Assembly (NCBI RefSeq): GCF_040267705.1
Contig: NZ_CP158374.1
Coordinates: forward strand, 186,001-250,000
Direction of reading: 5' to 3'
Source of the DNA: Agromyces sp. G08B096
GTDB taxonomy: Bacteria > Actinomycetota > Actinomycetes > Actinomycetales > Microbacteriaceae
Length of the DNA stretch: 64,000 nt
Translations under genes and position numbers: made by a program
In this document: positions 6,457 to 16,243 of the stretch, one piece after another
Layout: each line of letters begins with the position of its first letter
Position numbering within the stretch: the first letter of the stretch is position 1
The notes under the pieces: model-generated
Told to the model about the DNA's origin: nothing
Database searches by the model: none
What the model saw: only the letters and a program-made list of their open reading frames with translations

Positions 6457-8735
6457 ATCCGTGGCGCGCCGTCGAGCACGATCTCGGCGGTGCGCCCGGC
6501 GACCGGGAGCGAACGACGGCGTCCGATCGCATCGATCTCGACGAGCGAGTCGCCGACGGTGGTCACGGCCAGCGGAACCTTGGTCGGCCAGGGGTCGACC
6601 CAGACCTCGGGGGCGGGGAAGGAGTCGGTGCCCGTCTCGTGCTCGGCGTTCAGCACGTAGCCGTCCGCCCGGCTCCACAGCACGACCAGATCCCCGTCGG
6701 CACGCCGGAAGTGCAGGCCCTTGAGGTCGGCCTGGCCGAGGTCGAGCCATCCGCCGAACTCCGCCTCGTCGAGCAGGCGAGCCGCGTTCGCGTAGGCGAG
6801 CAGCGACGGCTTCGCGCTGAGATCGCGGTTCATGAGCCCGAAGTGGTACTCGACGTTGTCGGGGTTCGCGACCTGGGGCATCCCGAGCACGCTGTCGTGG
6901 AACTGGTACCAGAGCACGCCGCGGATGCCCTCCGCCTTCGCGAGCGCGAGCGTGAGGAAGACATTCTCGGCGGCGTGCCGGTAGGTGTCGTTCCACCATG
7001 CGTTCGGACGGGTGCAGGCATAGGCCTCGGTGAGCCAGATCTCCTTCTCGCCGTACTGCTGCATGAGCGCCTTCAGCTTCTTCAGGCCGCCGAAGAAGTT
7101 CCAGTACCCGCCGTTCGCCGACGCGTCGTCGTCGTCCTCGGGGTCGTAGTCGGGCGTGAAGTTGCCGCGACCGGGGTGGAACGCGAACGCGTCGATGAGG
7201 TCCCACCCGCCGGCGGCGTGGAACGCCTTCACCCACGGCTCGTCCATGCCCGCGAGGCCGTTGTTCATGATCTTCATCGTCGAGCCGATCGCCGCCGCGC
7301 GATCGACCACGGGCCGCAGCGCGAGATCGACGTACGCCTGCGCCGCGACCCCCGTGTTGAAGGGGCGGTTCAGCTCGTTGCCGACCTCGAAGTACTCGGC
7401 GCCCGCCGCGATCGCCACGTCGAGGTTCGCCGCGGCCCAGGCCGCCGCTTCCGCGGAGGTCGCGGTCAGCGACGGCTGCAGCTCGATGTTGTGCGACATC
7501 CCTCTCGCGTCGAACGCCGAGGGCGGCAGGCCGGGGCCGCCCTCGTACGAGATGCGCACTCGGCTGACGCCCGCCCGCTGCCAGAGGTCGAGGAGCGCGT
7601 CGGCCGAGGGGCGCAGCAGCCAGGGGTAGTTCGCGATGCCGAACATGCTCGCGGCCGACGGCCCGGCCGCCGGCTCGGCAGGCATCACCGCGAGGTTCGT
7701 CCGCGCGAAGGCCTCGTCCGCGCCGGCGCGGACGGTCACCTCCGTGACGTAGACGCCCTCGGCGGGCGGCGCGAACGTGAAGGTCGGCGCCGCGGTGGTG
7801 CGGGCGCCGACGTCGACGAGGCGCGTCTCGTCGGCGAGCACGTCGCCGTCGTACCCGCGGACCCACCAGTGCACCTCGACCTGCTTCGCGGTCTCCGCAC
7901 CGTTCGCGACGAGGGCGGTCAGCGTGATGGGCGCGTCGTTCGGCGCCAGCAGGTTGAAGTCGCGGTCGGTCCAGAGCTCGATGCCGAGCGCGTCGCCGAG
8001 CCCGATCGAGGCCGTCGCCGAGGGGCGCGTGGCGGTGAAGAAGAAGTCGGCGGTGCTGAGGTATCCCCCGCCGTCGGCGGGGACGCCGGGGGAGTGGATC
8101 CAGGTGGCGCTGGTCCAGGCCTGGCGCGAGCGTTCGAGCAGGAACATGCCGTGCTGCGCGCCCCAGGTGGAGGTGTGCGCCACGCCGACCATCTCCTCGA
8201 ACGGGATGCCGCCGCCGGCATCGCGCGTCCACCTCGTCACCGCGACGTAGCCGTCGGGCTCGGTGGCGCCGGCGATCGCGCGGCTGAAGAGGAAGCCGTC
8301 GGGGATGAGGGTGGAGGCGCCGTCGACGTGCCACTCGAGGTGCACGTGTTTCGTGGAGACCGTGATGGTGCCGACGACGGTCGTCGGCCCGGCTGCGGCG
8401 CCGAAGACGTACTCCATGCGGATGGCCGGCTGCCCGTCGGCCGTGGTGACGAGGCTCGGCGTCCCGCCGGTGGAGACGTGGATGCCGCTCACGGAGTCCT
8501 TCACCTGGAACCGCGAGCCCTGCGATCGGGTGACGCCGGCGCCGTCGCGGATCGCGATGCGTCCGCCGACGCTCGCGAGCACGCTGATCCCGGATGCGGA
8601 CAGGGTCACGTCTCCCGCGGCCGCCGAGGCGGTGACAGGTGAGCGCTCCGCGAGGACCACGACGCCGGCGGCGAGGCCCGCGCCCAGGAATCCACGGCGG
8701 CTGAGCCCGCGCGGGCTCTTCGGTGTCGACGACAT
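6357..8735 (-). CDS. Tat-exported glycoside-hydrolase-like protein
   Basis: A 792-residue secreted protein. A twin-arginine signal (LSRRGFLGAGLAAGVVVL) leads to an N-terminal beta-rich region and a (beta/alpha)8 clan-A-like domain. The likely acid/base Glu lies in FEVGNELNRPF and the likely nucleophile Glu in IWLTEAYA, the pattern seen in GH39/GH5-type enzymes. A beta C-terminal domain follows. GGAGGAG precedes the start at 8735. It diverges from the LacI-led sugar operon and shares its operator region, so it probably releases the sugar that operon imports. The family assignment and substrate are uncertain. Confidence 0.7.
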   Translation of the reverse strand: MSSTPKSPRGLSRRGFLGAGLAAGVVVLAERSPVTASAAAGDVTLSASGISVLASVGGRIAIRDGAGVTRSQGSRFQVKDSVSGIHVSTGGTPSLVTTADGQPAIRMEYVFGAAAGPTTVVGTITVSTKHVHLEWHVDGASTLIPDGFLFSRAIAGATEPDGYVAVTRWTRDAGGGIPFEEMVGVAHTSTWGAQHGMFLLERSRQAWTSATWIHSPGVPADGGGYLSTADFFFTATRPSATASIGLGDALGIELWTDRDFNLLAPNDAPITLTALVANGAETAKQVEVHWWVRGYDGDVLADETRLVDVGARTTAAPTFTFAPPAEGVYVTEVTVRAGADEAFARTNLAVMPAEPAAGPSAASMFGIANYPWLLRPSADALLDLWQRAGVSRVRISYEGGPGLPPSAFDARGMSHNIELQPSLTATSAEAAAWAAANLDVAIAAGAEYFEVGNELNRPFNTGVAAQAYVDLALRPVVDRAAAIGSTMKIMNNGLAGMDEPWVKAFHAAGGWDLIDAFAFHPGRGNFTPDYDPEDDDDASANGGYWNFFGGLKKLKALMQQYGEKEIWLTEAYACTRPNAWWNDTYRHAAENVFLTLALAKAEGIRGVLWYQFHDSVLGMPQVANPDNVEYHFGLMNRDLSAKPSLLAYANAARLLDEAEFGGWLDLGQADLKGLHFRRADGDLVVLWSRADGYVLNAEHETGTDSFPAPEVWVDPWPTKVPLAVTTVGDSLVEIDAIGRRRSLPVAGRTAEIVLDGAPRIYAGLRVAADPESASAGRPVAASGPRLVGVRRA

Positions 8736-8771
8736 CGTCGCTCCTCCTCCGCGTGTCGACGGTGACACGCT

Positions 8772-8900
8772 GCTAATACCTATTATCAACGGGGTCTTGA
8801 CCATGCTCGGCCGAGCGGAGGCGACTTGTCAAGAGGAGTTGCGCATTTTGATGATGCGTATTAGCGTCACTGCTCGACGTTCCGCCAATAGGCATTATCA
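8772..8900. promoter_or_regulatory. three LacI-type operator candidates
   Basis: Three related sites lie in the divergent gap. The first is 8774-8785 within GCTAATACCTATTATCA, with TAATA/TATTA half-sites around CC. The second is 8852-8866 (TGATGCGTATTAGCG, read as CTAATACGCATCA on the other strand). The third is 8885-8900 (CCAATAGGCATTATCA). The AT-rich half-sites stand out against the GC-rich background. The first lies nearest the glycosidase and the other two nearest lacI, which suggests co-repression of both directions. Confidence 0.65.
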
Positions 8901-8914
8901 GTTCAGGAGTTCAG

Positions 8915-9958
8915 ATGGCATCGAAGCCTCGTCGGATCACCCAGCGGGAGATCGCCCGCATCGCCGGGGTGAGCCAGACCACCGTGTCGATGGTGCTCAA
9001 CGATCGCGACGGCTCCAACGTGCGCATCCCCGAGGAGACCCGCGCCCGGGTGAAGGCCGCCATCGAGGCATCCACCTACGTCGCCGATCCGGCGGCCCGC
9101 CGGCTCGCCGGCCTCGACAACCAGATCGTCGGCGTCTTCACCTACGAGGCGGCGCTCTCCCCCGAGAGCATGGACTTCTACGGCCCCCTGCTGAACGGCA
9201 TCGAACGGGCGGCGGAACGGATCGGCTGCGACCTGCTGTTCTTCACCAGCTCCCCCGTCGAAGACGGCCGGCGGAGCCTGTTCCACCGCAAGACCCGGCT
9301 GCGCCTCGCCGACGGCTGCATCCTGCTCGGTCAGCAGATGGATGCCGCAGAACTCGAGCGCCTCGTCGACGAGCGCTTCCCGTTCGTCGCCGTCGGCCGC
9401 CGCGACGAGACCGAGGCGCGCGTGCCCTATGTCGGGCTCGACTACGTCACCCCGACCCTCGCCCTCGTCGACCGGGCCCGCGAGCTCGGCCACGAACGTG
9501 CCGTCTACCTGCGTCGCGACCGGACCAGCCCGACCGCCCGCGACCGCCTCGGCGCCGTCGAGACCGCCGACGCCGAGGCGCGGCTGGCCTTCGCGATCAC
9601 CGGCGAGGGCGACCTCGACGGGCTCGCCGAGCTCGTCCGTTCGCACGCTGCGACCATCGTCTTCGCCGAGGACGTCTTCCTCGCCGAGGACGCGATCCAC
9701 GCGCTCACCACGGCCGGCGCAGCCGTGCCGGGCGAGGTCTCCATCGCCGCCCTCGCCGAGGTCCGGGGTCACCGCACGGGTGAGCGGGCGCTCACGGGCT
9801 TCCGCGTCCCGCGCGAGCGCGTCGCCGCCGCCGCGCTCGAACTGCTCCAGCAGCTGATCACCGCGCCCGCCGACGAGTGGGACGAGCTCGACCTGCAGCG
9901 CGTGCTCCAGGCCGAGGTCGAAGCCGGCGAGACCCTCGTCGAACGAGCTGCGCGGTGA
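8915..9958 (+). CDS. LacI-family sugar-responsive repressor
   Basis: A 347-residue regulator. The N-terminal LacI helix-turn-helix reads QREIARIAGVSQTTVSMVLN, followed by the hinge helix and a periplasmic-binding-like effector domain from about residue 65. An AGGAG site sits five bases before the ATG. Its stop overlaps the GTG start of the FAD oxidoreductase, so it heads the sugar operon. It presumably binds the three operator-like sites at 8772-8900 and is released by a sugar derived from the glycosidase or GH13 substrate. Confidence 0.9.
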   Translation: MASKPRRITQREIARIAGVSQTTVSMVLNDRDGSNVRIPEETRARVKAAIEASTYVADPAARRLAGLDNQIVGVFTYEAALSPESMDFYGPLLNGIERAAERIGCDLLFFTSSPVEDGRRSLFHRKTRLRLADGCILLGQQMDAAELERLVDERFPFVAVGRRDETEARVPYVGLDYVTPTLALVDRARELGHERAVYLRRDRTSPTARDRLGAVETADAEARLAFAITGEGDLDGLAELVRSHAATIVFAEDVFLAEDAIHALTTAGAAVPGEVSIAALAEVRGHRTGERALTGFRVPRERVAAAALELLQQLITAPADEWDELDLQRVLQAEVEAGETLVERAAR

Positions 9959-11547
9959 GGGCGCTCGAGGCCGATGTCGCCGTCATCGGCGGCGGGCTCG
10001 GCGGCGTCGCCGCGGCCCTCGCCGCGCTCGAGCGGGGCCTCCGGGTCGTGCTCACGGAGGAGCACGCGTGGCTCGGCGGCCAGCTCACCTCCCAGGCCGT
10101 GCCGCCCGACGAGCACATCTGGGTCGAGCAGTTCGGCGTCACCGCGAGATACCGCGCGCTTCGCGAGGGCATCCGCGACTACTACCGGCGCCACTACCCG
10201 CTCACCGAGGCGGCCCGCGCGGACCGCGCGCTGAACCCCGGCCGGGGCCGGGTGAGCCGGCTCTGCCACGAGCCGCGGGTGGCCGAGGCCGTGATCGGCG
10301 CGAGGCTCGCGCCGTTCGAGGCGAGCGGGCGGCTCGTCGTCGTCCGGGGCGCCGCGCCCGTCGACGCCGTCATGGACGGCGATGTCGTCCGCGAGGTCGT
10401 CGTCGCCCACCGCGACGGCGAACGCGTCACGATCCGTGCCCCGTTCGTCCTCGACGCGACCGAGACGGGCGACCTCCTGCCCCTCACCGGCACCGACTAC
10501 GTCGTCGGCAGCGAGTCACGCTCCAAGACGGGCGAGCCGAGCGCCCCCGAGGTCGCGGACCCGGCCAATGTGCAGTCGATCGCCTGGTGCTTCGCCTTCG
10601 ACCACGTCGACGGCGACCACACCATCGACCGACCCGACGACTACGACCACTGGCGTGCCCTCGAGCCATCGTTCTGGGGCGCGCCGATGCTCTCGTTCGT
10701 CGCCCCCAACCCCCGCACGCTCCGGCCCGAGGCGCGCACGCTCGAGGTCAACCCCGACGTCGAGCGGAACGGCGACCCGCGCATCGACGCGGGCGACCAG
10801 GACCTCTGGACGTTCCGCCGGATCGCGGCCAGGCAGACCTTCCGCGAGGGCTTCTACGACAGCGACATCGTGCTCGCCAACTGGCCCCAGCTCGACTACC
10901 TCGGCGGCTCCATCATCGACACCGACGACCGCGAGCGGCACCTCGCCGCGGCCAAGGCGCAGTCGCGGGCGTACTTCTACTGGCTGCAGACCGAGGCGCC
11001 CCGGCCCGACGGCGGAACCGGCTGGCCCGGTCTGCGGCTGCGAGGCGACGTCACCGGCACCGAGGACGGATTCGCACAGGCCCCGTACATCCGCGAGTCG
11101 CGCCGCATCCGCGCCCGTCGCACGATCGTCGAACAGGACGTCTCGGTCGCCGTCCGCGGACATGCCGGGCCCGCGACCTTCCCCGACTCCGTCGGAGTCG
11201 GCATGTACCGCATCGACCTGCACCCCTCCACCGGCGGCGACAACTACATCGACGTCGAGTGCGCGCCCTTCGAGATCCCGCTCGGCGCGCTCGTGCCCGT
11301 GCGGACGAAGAACCTCCTCCCCGCCGCCAAGAACATCGGCACCACCCACATCACCAACGGCGCCTACCGCCTGCACCCCGTGGAGTGGAACGTCGGCGAG
11401 GCGGCGGGGGAGCTCGCGGCGTTCTGCCTCGAGCACCTGATCCATCCGGGCGACGTCGTCTCGGATCCGGAACTGATCGAGCAGTTCCAGCACCGGCTCA
11501 CCGCAGCGGGAGTCGAAATCCACTGGCCCGAGATCCTCGGCTACTAG
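9955..11547 (+). CDS. FAD-dependent oxidoreductase
   Basis: A 530-residue flavoprotein of the FAD_oxidored type. The dinucleotide motif VIGGGLGGVAAALAALERG lies near residue 9 and is followed by EEHAWLGGQLTSQ, a signature of this family in carbohydrate clusters. Near the C-terminus are KNLLPAAKNIGTTHITNGAYRLHPVEW, typical of the flavin-binding closure. The GTG start overlaps the lacI stop (GTGA). It sits inside an ABC sugar-import operon, so it may oxidise a sugar or sugar alcohol, but the substrate cannot be read from the sequence. There is no export signal, so it is cytoplasmic. Confidence 0.8.
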   Translation: MRALEADVAVIGGGLGGVAAALAALERGLRVVLTEEHAWLGGQLTSQAVPPDEHIWVEQFGVTARYRALREGIRDYYRRHYPLTEAARADRALNPGRGRVSRLCHEPRVAEAVIGARLAPFEASGRLVVVRGAAPVDAVMDGDVVREVVVAHRDGERVTIRAPFVLDATETGDLLPLTGTDYVVGSESRSKTGEPSAPEVADPANVQSIAWCFAFDHVDGDHTIDRPDDYDHWRALEPSFWGAPMLSFVAPNPRTLRPEARTLEVNPDVERNGDPRIDAGDQDLWTFRRIAARQTFREGFYDSDIVLANWPQLDYLGGSIIDTDDRERHLAAAKAQSRAYFYWLQTEAPRPDGGTGWPGLRLRGDVTGTEDGFAQAPYIRESRRIRARRTIVEQDVSVAVRGHAGPATFPDSVGVGMYRIDLHPSTGGDNYIDVECAPFEIPLGALVPVRTKNLLPAAKNIGTTHITNGAYRLHPVEWNVGEAAGELAAFCLEHLIHPGDVVSDPELIEQFQHRLTAAGVEIHWPEILGY

Positions 11548-11561
11548 GGAAGAGAACACAC

Positions 11562-12839
11562 ATGATCACAGCAACGAAGCTGGGCGGCGCGCTCGCGCTC
11601 GCCACGGCCGTCGGCCTCGCGGTCACCGGCTGCCAGAGCGGCCCGAGCGAGGCGCCGCCGACCACCGCCGCTCCCGGCAGCGTCGACCTGCGGATGACCG
11701 TCTGGACCTCGAACGAGGACCAGCTGGCGCTGTTCGACTCGATCGCCGAGTCGTACCGGGCCGACCACCCCGAGATCGGCACCATCACCTTCGAGAGCCT
11801 GCCGTTCGCCGACTACAACACGACGCTCACGACCCAGATCGCGGGCGGCAACGCACCCGACCTCGCCTGGATGGGCGACCTCTCGAAGGACCTCATCGCG
11901 TCCGACGCGCTCGTCCCGCTCACCGAGACCCTCGAAGCCACCGAGGGCTGGGAGTACGACGACCTGCTCGAGAGCGTCACGGCCGAGTTCTCGGTCGACG
12001 GCGAGCTGTACGCCTACCCGTTCTCGAACTCGCCGTTCGCGCTGTACCTCAACACCGACCTGCTCGCCCAGGCGGGGCAGACCCTCGACGACGACCCCAC
12101 GTGGGAGGAGGTCTCGGCCGTCGGCGCGGCGGTCAACCAGGCGACCGGCAAGGGCGGGTTCGTCATCCGCGACTTCAACTACTCCTCGTGGAACACGCTC
12201 GGCACGGTCTGGCCCGGCTGGGGCGCCGCCGCGTGGAACGCCGACGGCACGAAGTGCACGATGGACAGCCCGGAGATGGTCGACGCGTTCCAGTTCGTGC
12301 ACGACGCGATCTACGTCGACGGGTCGATGCCCGGCCCCGGGACCACCGCCGACTTCTTCGCCGGCGACTCGGCCTTCACCGTCGCCCAGGTCTCCCGAGC
12401 CTCGCTCCTCGACGGCTCCTTCGCCTACGACGTGATCCCCCTGCCCGCCGGGCCCGAGGGCGACTACTCGGTCATCGGCCAGGCCGGTGTCGGCGTGCTC
12501 TCCTCGAGCCCGCACGTGCAGGAGGCCACCGACTTCCTCGCCTACCTCACCAACCCCGAGAACGCGGCGCTGCTCGCCCAGTACTTCCCGCCGCCCCGCG
12601 AGTCGCTGCTCACCGGCGAGAAGCTGGCGGAGAACAACCCCAAGCTGACCGCCGAGCAGCTGCAGACCGTGGTCGTCGACCAGATCCCCGACGCGATCAC
12701 GCTGCCGAACCACACCAACCCCGCCGAGATCGCACAGACCGGCAAGACGGCGCTCGACGCGATGTGGACGCCCGACGCCGACGTGGAAGCCGTCCTCGGC
12801 TCGATGTGCGACGCGATCCAGCCTCTGCTGGCGAAGTGA
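11562..12839 (+). CDS. ABC sugar transporter, solute-binding lipoprotein
   Basis: A 425-residue type-1 extracellular solute-binding protein. The signal peptide ends in a lipobox (AVTGC) with lipidation expected at Cys24. The mature part begins with an STAPG-like linker and LRMTVWTSNEDQLALFDSIAESY, characteristic of the MalE/UgpB class. GGGAAGAGAA precedes the ATG. It is followed, with a four-base overlap, by two permease genes. No dedicated ATPase is encoded here, so a shared MsiK-type ATPase elsewhere is expected, as in other actinobacteria. It probably captures an oligosaccharide. Confidence 0.9.
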   Translation: MITATKLGGALALATAVGLAVTGCQSGPSEAPPTTAAPGSVDLRMTVWTSNEDQLALFDSIAESYRADHPEIGTITFESLPFADYNTTLTTQIAGGNAPDLAWMGDLSKDLIASDALVPLTETLEATEGWEYDDLLESVTAEFSVDGELYAYPFSNSPFALYLNTDLLAQAGQTLDDDPTWEEVSAVGAAVNQATGKGGFVIRDFNYSSWNTLGTVWPGWGAAAWNADGTKCTMDSPEMVDAFQFVHDAIYVDGSMPGPGTTADFFAGDSAFTVAQVSRASLLDGSFAYDVIPLPAGPEGDYSVIGQAGVGVLSSSPHVQEATDFLAYLTNPENAALLAQYFPPPRESLLTGEKLAENNPKLTAEQLQTVVVDQIPDAITLPNHTNPAEIAQTGKTALDAMWTPDADVEAVLGSMCDAIQPLLAK

Positions 12840-13807
12840 CCGCGACGCAGGTGAACCCGACGACCCGGGAGGCGGCCGACACGCCGCCCCCCGGGCCGCC
12901 GGCCGTGCGCGGCATCCGTCGCCCGTTCTGGACCACCCGGAGGCGCGACGCGCTCACCGGCTACCTCTTCGTCGCGCCCCAGCTCCTCGGCGTCGGCGTG
13001 TTCGTGCTCGTGCCCGTCGTCCTCGCCGTCTGGTACAGCCTGAACGAGTGGAACATCTTCCGCGGCGAGCTGACCTTCGTCGGCGGCGCGAACTATGCCG
13101 CGCTCCTGAACGACCCGCAGCTTCCCTCGGTGCTCGCGGCGACCGCCTGGTTCTCCATCGGCGTGGTCGTGCTGAACATCTCGCTCGGGCTCGCGCTCGC
13201 GGTGATGCTGAACCGGCGCTTCCGCGGCGTGACCGTCTTCCGGACGCTGTTCTTCTCGCCCGTGGTCGTCTCCGTGGTCGCGTGGACGCTGGTCTGGGGC
13301 TTCCTCCTGCAGGACAACGGCGGGATCAACGCCGCGCTCGAGACGATCGGCCTCGATGGCACCAACTGGCTGCTCCAGGGCGACACGGCGATGATCTCGG
13401 TCATCGTCACCCAGGTCATCCGCAGCGTCGGCGTGAACATGGTGCTCTTCCTCGCCGCGCTCCAGGGGGTGCCCGGCGAGCTCTACGAGGCGGCCCGCAT
13501 CGACGGCGCCCGCAACAGCACGATCTTCCTGCGGATCACGCTCCCGCTCATCTCCCCGACGCTGCTGCTCACGGCGATCCTCACCATCGTGGGCGCGCTG
13601 CAGTCGTTCGCGCAGATCGCGGTGCTCACCGAGGGCGGCCCCGGCCTCGCGACGACCGTGCTCGTCTACTACGTGTTCCAGCAGGCGTTCGAGTTCAACG
13701 ACATCGGCTACGGCTCGACGCTCGCGCTGATGCTGCTGACGTTCGTCATGCTGCTCACCCTGCTGCAGTGGCAGCTCCGACGGAAGTGGGTCTTCTATGA
13801 GGACTGA
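12836..13807 (+). CDS. ABC sugar transporter permease (MalF type)
   Basis: A 323-residue inner-membrane protein with six predicted helices. The cytoplasmic EAA loop, which contacts the ATPase, is visible as ELYEAARIDGARNSTIFLRITLPL. The GTG start overlaps the binding-protein stop by four bases. The N-terminal 40 residues are Pro/Arg-rich and cytoplasmic. It pairs with the following MalG-type permease. Confidence 0.9.
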   Translation: MTATQVNPTTREAADTPPPGPPAVRGIRRPFWTTRRRDALTGYLFVAPQLLGVGVFVLVPVVLAVWYSLNEWNIFRGELTFVGGANYAALLNDPQLPSVLAATAWFSIGVVVLNISLGLALAVMLNRRFRGVTVFRTLFFSPVVVSVVAWTLVWGFLLQDNGGINAALETIGLDGTNWLLQGDTAMISVIVTQVIRSVGVNMVLFLAALQGVPGELYEAARIDGARNSTIFLRITLPLISPTLLLTAILTIVGALQSFAQIAVLTEGGPGLATTVLVYYVFQQAFEFNDIGYGSTLALMLLTFVMLLTLLQWQLRRKWVFYED

Positions 13808-14633
13808 GCTGCTCAGGCGCGCTGCGCTCGTCGTCGCGCTCGCCGTGCTCGCCATCCCGTTCGTCATCCCGACGGTGTGGATGATCGCGTCGTCGTTCAA
13901 ACCGCTGTCGGAGATCTTCCAGTCGCCGCCGACGCTCTTCACCGGCTCGCCGACGCTCGACGCCTACGTCGAGGCCTTCACGTTCCAGCCGTTCGCGCAG
14001 CAGTACGTCAACAGCGTGTACATCGCCGTCGTCGTGACGCTGATCACGCTGGTCGTCTCGAGTCTGGCCGGGTACGCCTTCGCCCGGGTGCGCTTCCCGG
14101 GCGCGAACGCGCTCTTCCTCGTCGTCCTCGTCGGACTGCTGGTGCCGAGCGAGGTGACGATCGTGCCGCTGTTCCAGATGTTCAAGCAGGCGGGACTCGT
14201 GAACACCCACTGGCCGCTCATCCTCGTGACCGCGCTCGCCGGCCCCTGCGTGCTCGCGACGTTCATCATGCGCCAGTTCTTCATCGCCCTGCCCGGCGAG
14301 CTCGAGGAGGCGGCCCGGCTCGACGGACTCGGCCGTCCCGCCATCTGGATGCGGATCGCCCTGCCCCTCGCGAAGCCCGCACTGTCGGCGGTCGCGATCC
14401 TCACCTTCCTCGCCTCGTGGAACCTCTACCTCGAGCCGACCGTGTACCTCACCTCGCCCGAGCTGTTCACGCTGCCGCAGGCCCTCACCCGCTACACCGA
14501 CGCGTACGGCGGCGAGATGTGGAACACCCAGCTCGCCGCGGCGACGATGACGGTCGTGCCGATGCTCGTGGTGTTCGTCATCGCCCAACGGCAGTTCGTC
14601 GAAGGGCTCGCCCATTCGGGGCTGAAGGGATGA
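13797..14633 (+). CDS. ABC sugar transporter permease (MalG type)
   Basis: A 278-residue membrane protein of the carbohydrate ABC permease family 1 class. It has an N-terminal helix followed by SSFKPLSEIF and an EAA loop (ELEEAARLDGLGRPAIWMRIALPL). It overlaps the upstream permease by 11 bases and the downstream glucosidase by four, indicating tight translational coupling. Together with the other permease it forms the membrane channel of the importer. Confidence 0.9.
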   Translation: MRTELLRRAALVVALAVLAIPFVIPTVWMIASSFKPLSEIFQSPPTLFTGSPTLDAYVEAFTFQPFAQQYVNSVYIAVVVTLITLVVSSLAGYAFARVRFPGANALFLVVLVGLLVPSEVTIVPLFQMFKQAGLVNTHWPLILVTALAGPCVLATFIMRQFFIALPGELEEAARLDGLGRPAIWMRIALPLAKPALSAVAILTFLASWNLYLEPTVYLTSPELFTLPQALTRYTDAYGGEMWNTQLAAATMTVVPMLVVFVIAQRQFVEGLAHSGLKG

Positions 14634-16243
14634 GCGCCGACGAGTGGTGGCGCACCGCGGTCGTCTACGAGGTGTACCCGCGCAGCTTCCGCGACGGCGA
14701 CGGAGACGGCGTCGGCGACCTCGAGGGGGTCAGGCAGGGGCTGCCGTACCTGTCGTGGCTCGGCGTCGATGCGATCTGGTTCACCCCGTGGTACCGGTCG
14801 CCGATGGTTGACGGCGGCTACGACGTCGAGGACTACCGTGCGATCGACCCGACGTTCGGCACGCTCGAGGACGCGGAGCGGCTCATCGCCGAGGCCGCGC
14901 AGCTCGGCATCCGCACCATCATCGACCTCGTCCCGAACCACGTCTCGTCGGCGCATCCCTGGTTCCAGGCGGCGCTCGCATCGGAGCCCGGGTCGGATGC
15001 CCGGCGGCGGTTCTGGTTCCACCCGGGACGCGGGCCGGAGGGCGCCGACCCGCCCACGAGGTGGAAGAACAACTTCGGCGGGCCGTCCTGGTCGCGGACG
15101 ACGCTGGCCGACGGGCGGCCGGGCGAGTGGTACCTCCACCTCTTCGCCCCGGAGCAGCCCGACCTCGACTGGCGCCACCCCGACGTGGCGCGCGAGCACG
15201 AGGTGCTGCTGCGGTTCTGGTTCGACCGCGGGGTGGCCGGCGTCCGCATCGACTCGGCCGCGCACATCATGAAGGACCCCGAGCTGCCGGAGGACGACGG
15301 CAGCCATGCCCCCGGGCGCCACCCCAACCTCGATCGCGACGAGGTCCACCCCGTGTACCGGCGGTGGCGGGAGATCGCCGACGAGTACGACCCTCCTCGG
15401 GTGCTCGTGGGCGAGGTCTGGATCCCGGACCGGCAGCGGTTCGCCAGGTACCTCGACCCCGACGAGCTGCACACCGCGTTCAACTTCGACCTCATGACCC
15501 GGCCGTGGGATACCGCGTCTTACCGCGACTCGATCTCCCTCATGCTCGAGGCGCACGCACCGACCGGGGCGCCCTGCACCTGGGTGCTCTCCAATCACGA
15601 CGTCACGCGCCCCGTCACCCGCTTCGGGCGCGAGCACAGCGGCTTCTCATTCGAGGAGAAGGCGTGGAACGTGCCGACCGACCTCGCACTCGGCCGCCGG
15701 CGGGCGGAGGCCGCGGCCCTGCTCGTCGGTGCCCTGCCCGGGTCGCTCTACATCTATCAGGGCGACGAGCTCGGGCTGCCGGAGGTCGAGGACCTCGACC
15801 TCGCGGAGATCCAGGACCCCATGTACTTCCGCACCGGCGGGGCGAACCCCGGCCGCGACGGGTGCCGCGTCCCGCTTCCCTGGCGCGGCCAGGAGCCGCC
15901 CTTCGGCTTCTCACCGGACGGCGTGCGCACCTGGCTGAGCCAGCCCGCGGCCTGGGCGACGCTCACGGTGGCGGCGCAGGTCGAGCGCGAGCAGTCGACG
16001 CTGAACCTGTACCGGTGGATGCTCCGCCACCGAGCCGACCTGCCCGCCGACGGGTTCGCGTGGATCGACACGGGCGCAGCCGACGTGCTGGCGTTCCGTC
16101 GCGGCGACACCGTGTGCGTCACGAACTTCGGCTCGGCCGACCAAGACTTGCCCGACGGGCTGTACGTCTACCTCGCGAGCGCTCCGTCGCGGCGCGGCGT
16201 GATCGCGGCGAACTCGACGGTGTGGGCTACTCCCCGACGATGA
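14630..16243 (+). CDS. GH13 alpha-glucosidase
   Basis: A 537-residue alpha-amylase-family enzyme of the oligo-1,6-glucosidase/alpha-glucosidase type. All four conserved regions are visible: DLVPNH, GVRIDSAAH (nucleophile Asp208), LVGEVW (acid/base Glu262) and SNHDVTR (transition-state Asp324). There is no signal peptide, so it is a cytoplasmic enzyme acting on the imported oligosaccharide. Its ATG overlaps the permease stop (ATGA). The 3' end overlaps the convergent nitroreductase by 17 bases. The likely pathway is import, then hydrolysis of alpha-linked glucosides. Confidence 0.92.
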   Translation: MSADEWWRTAVVYEVYPRSFRDGDGDGVGDLEGVRQGLPYLSWLGVDAIWFTPWYRSPMVDGGYDVEDYRAIDPTFGTLEDAERLIAEAAQLGIRTIIDLVPNHVSSAHPWFQAALASEPGSDARRRFWFHPGRGPEGADPPTRWKNNFGGPSWSRTTLADGRPGEWYLHLFAPEQPDLDWRHPDVAREHEVLLRFWFDRGVAGVRIDSAAHIMKDPELPEDDGSHAPGRHPNLDRDEVHPVYRRWREIADEYDPPRVLVGEVWIPDRQRFARYLDPDELHTAFNFDLMTRPWDTASYRDSISLMLEAHAPTGAPCTWVLSNHDVTRPVTRFGREHSGFSFEEKAWNVPTDLALGRRRAEAAALLVGALPGSLYIYQGDELGLPEVEDLDLAEIQDPMYFRTGGANPGRDGCRVPLPWRGQEPPFGFSPDGVRTWLSQPAAWATLTVAAQVEREQSTLNLYRWMLRHRADLPADGFAWIDTGAADVLAFRRGDTVCVTNFGSADQDLPDGLYVYLASAPSRRGVIAANSTVWATPRR

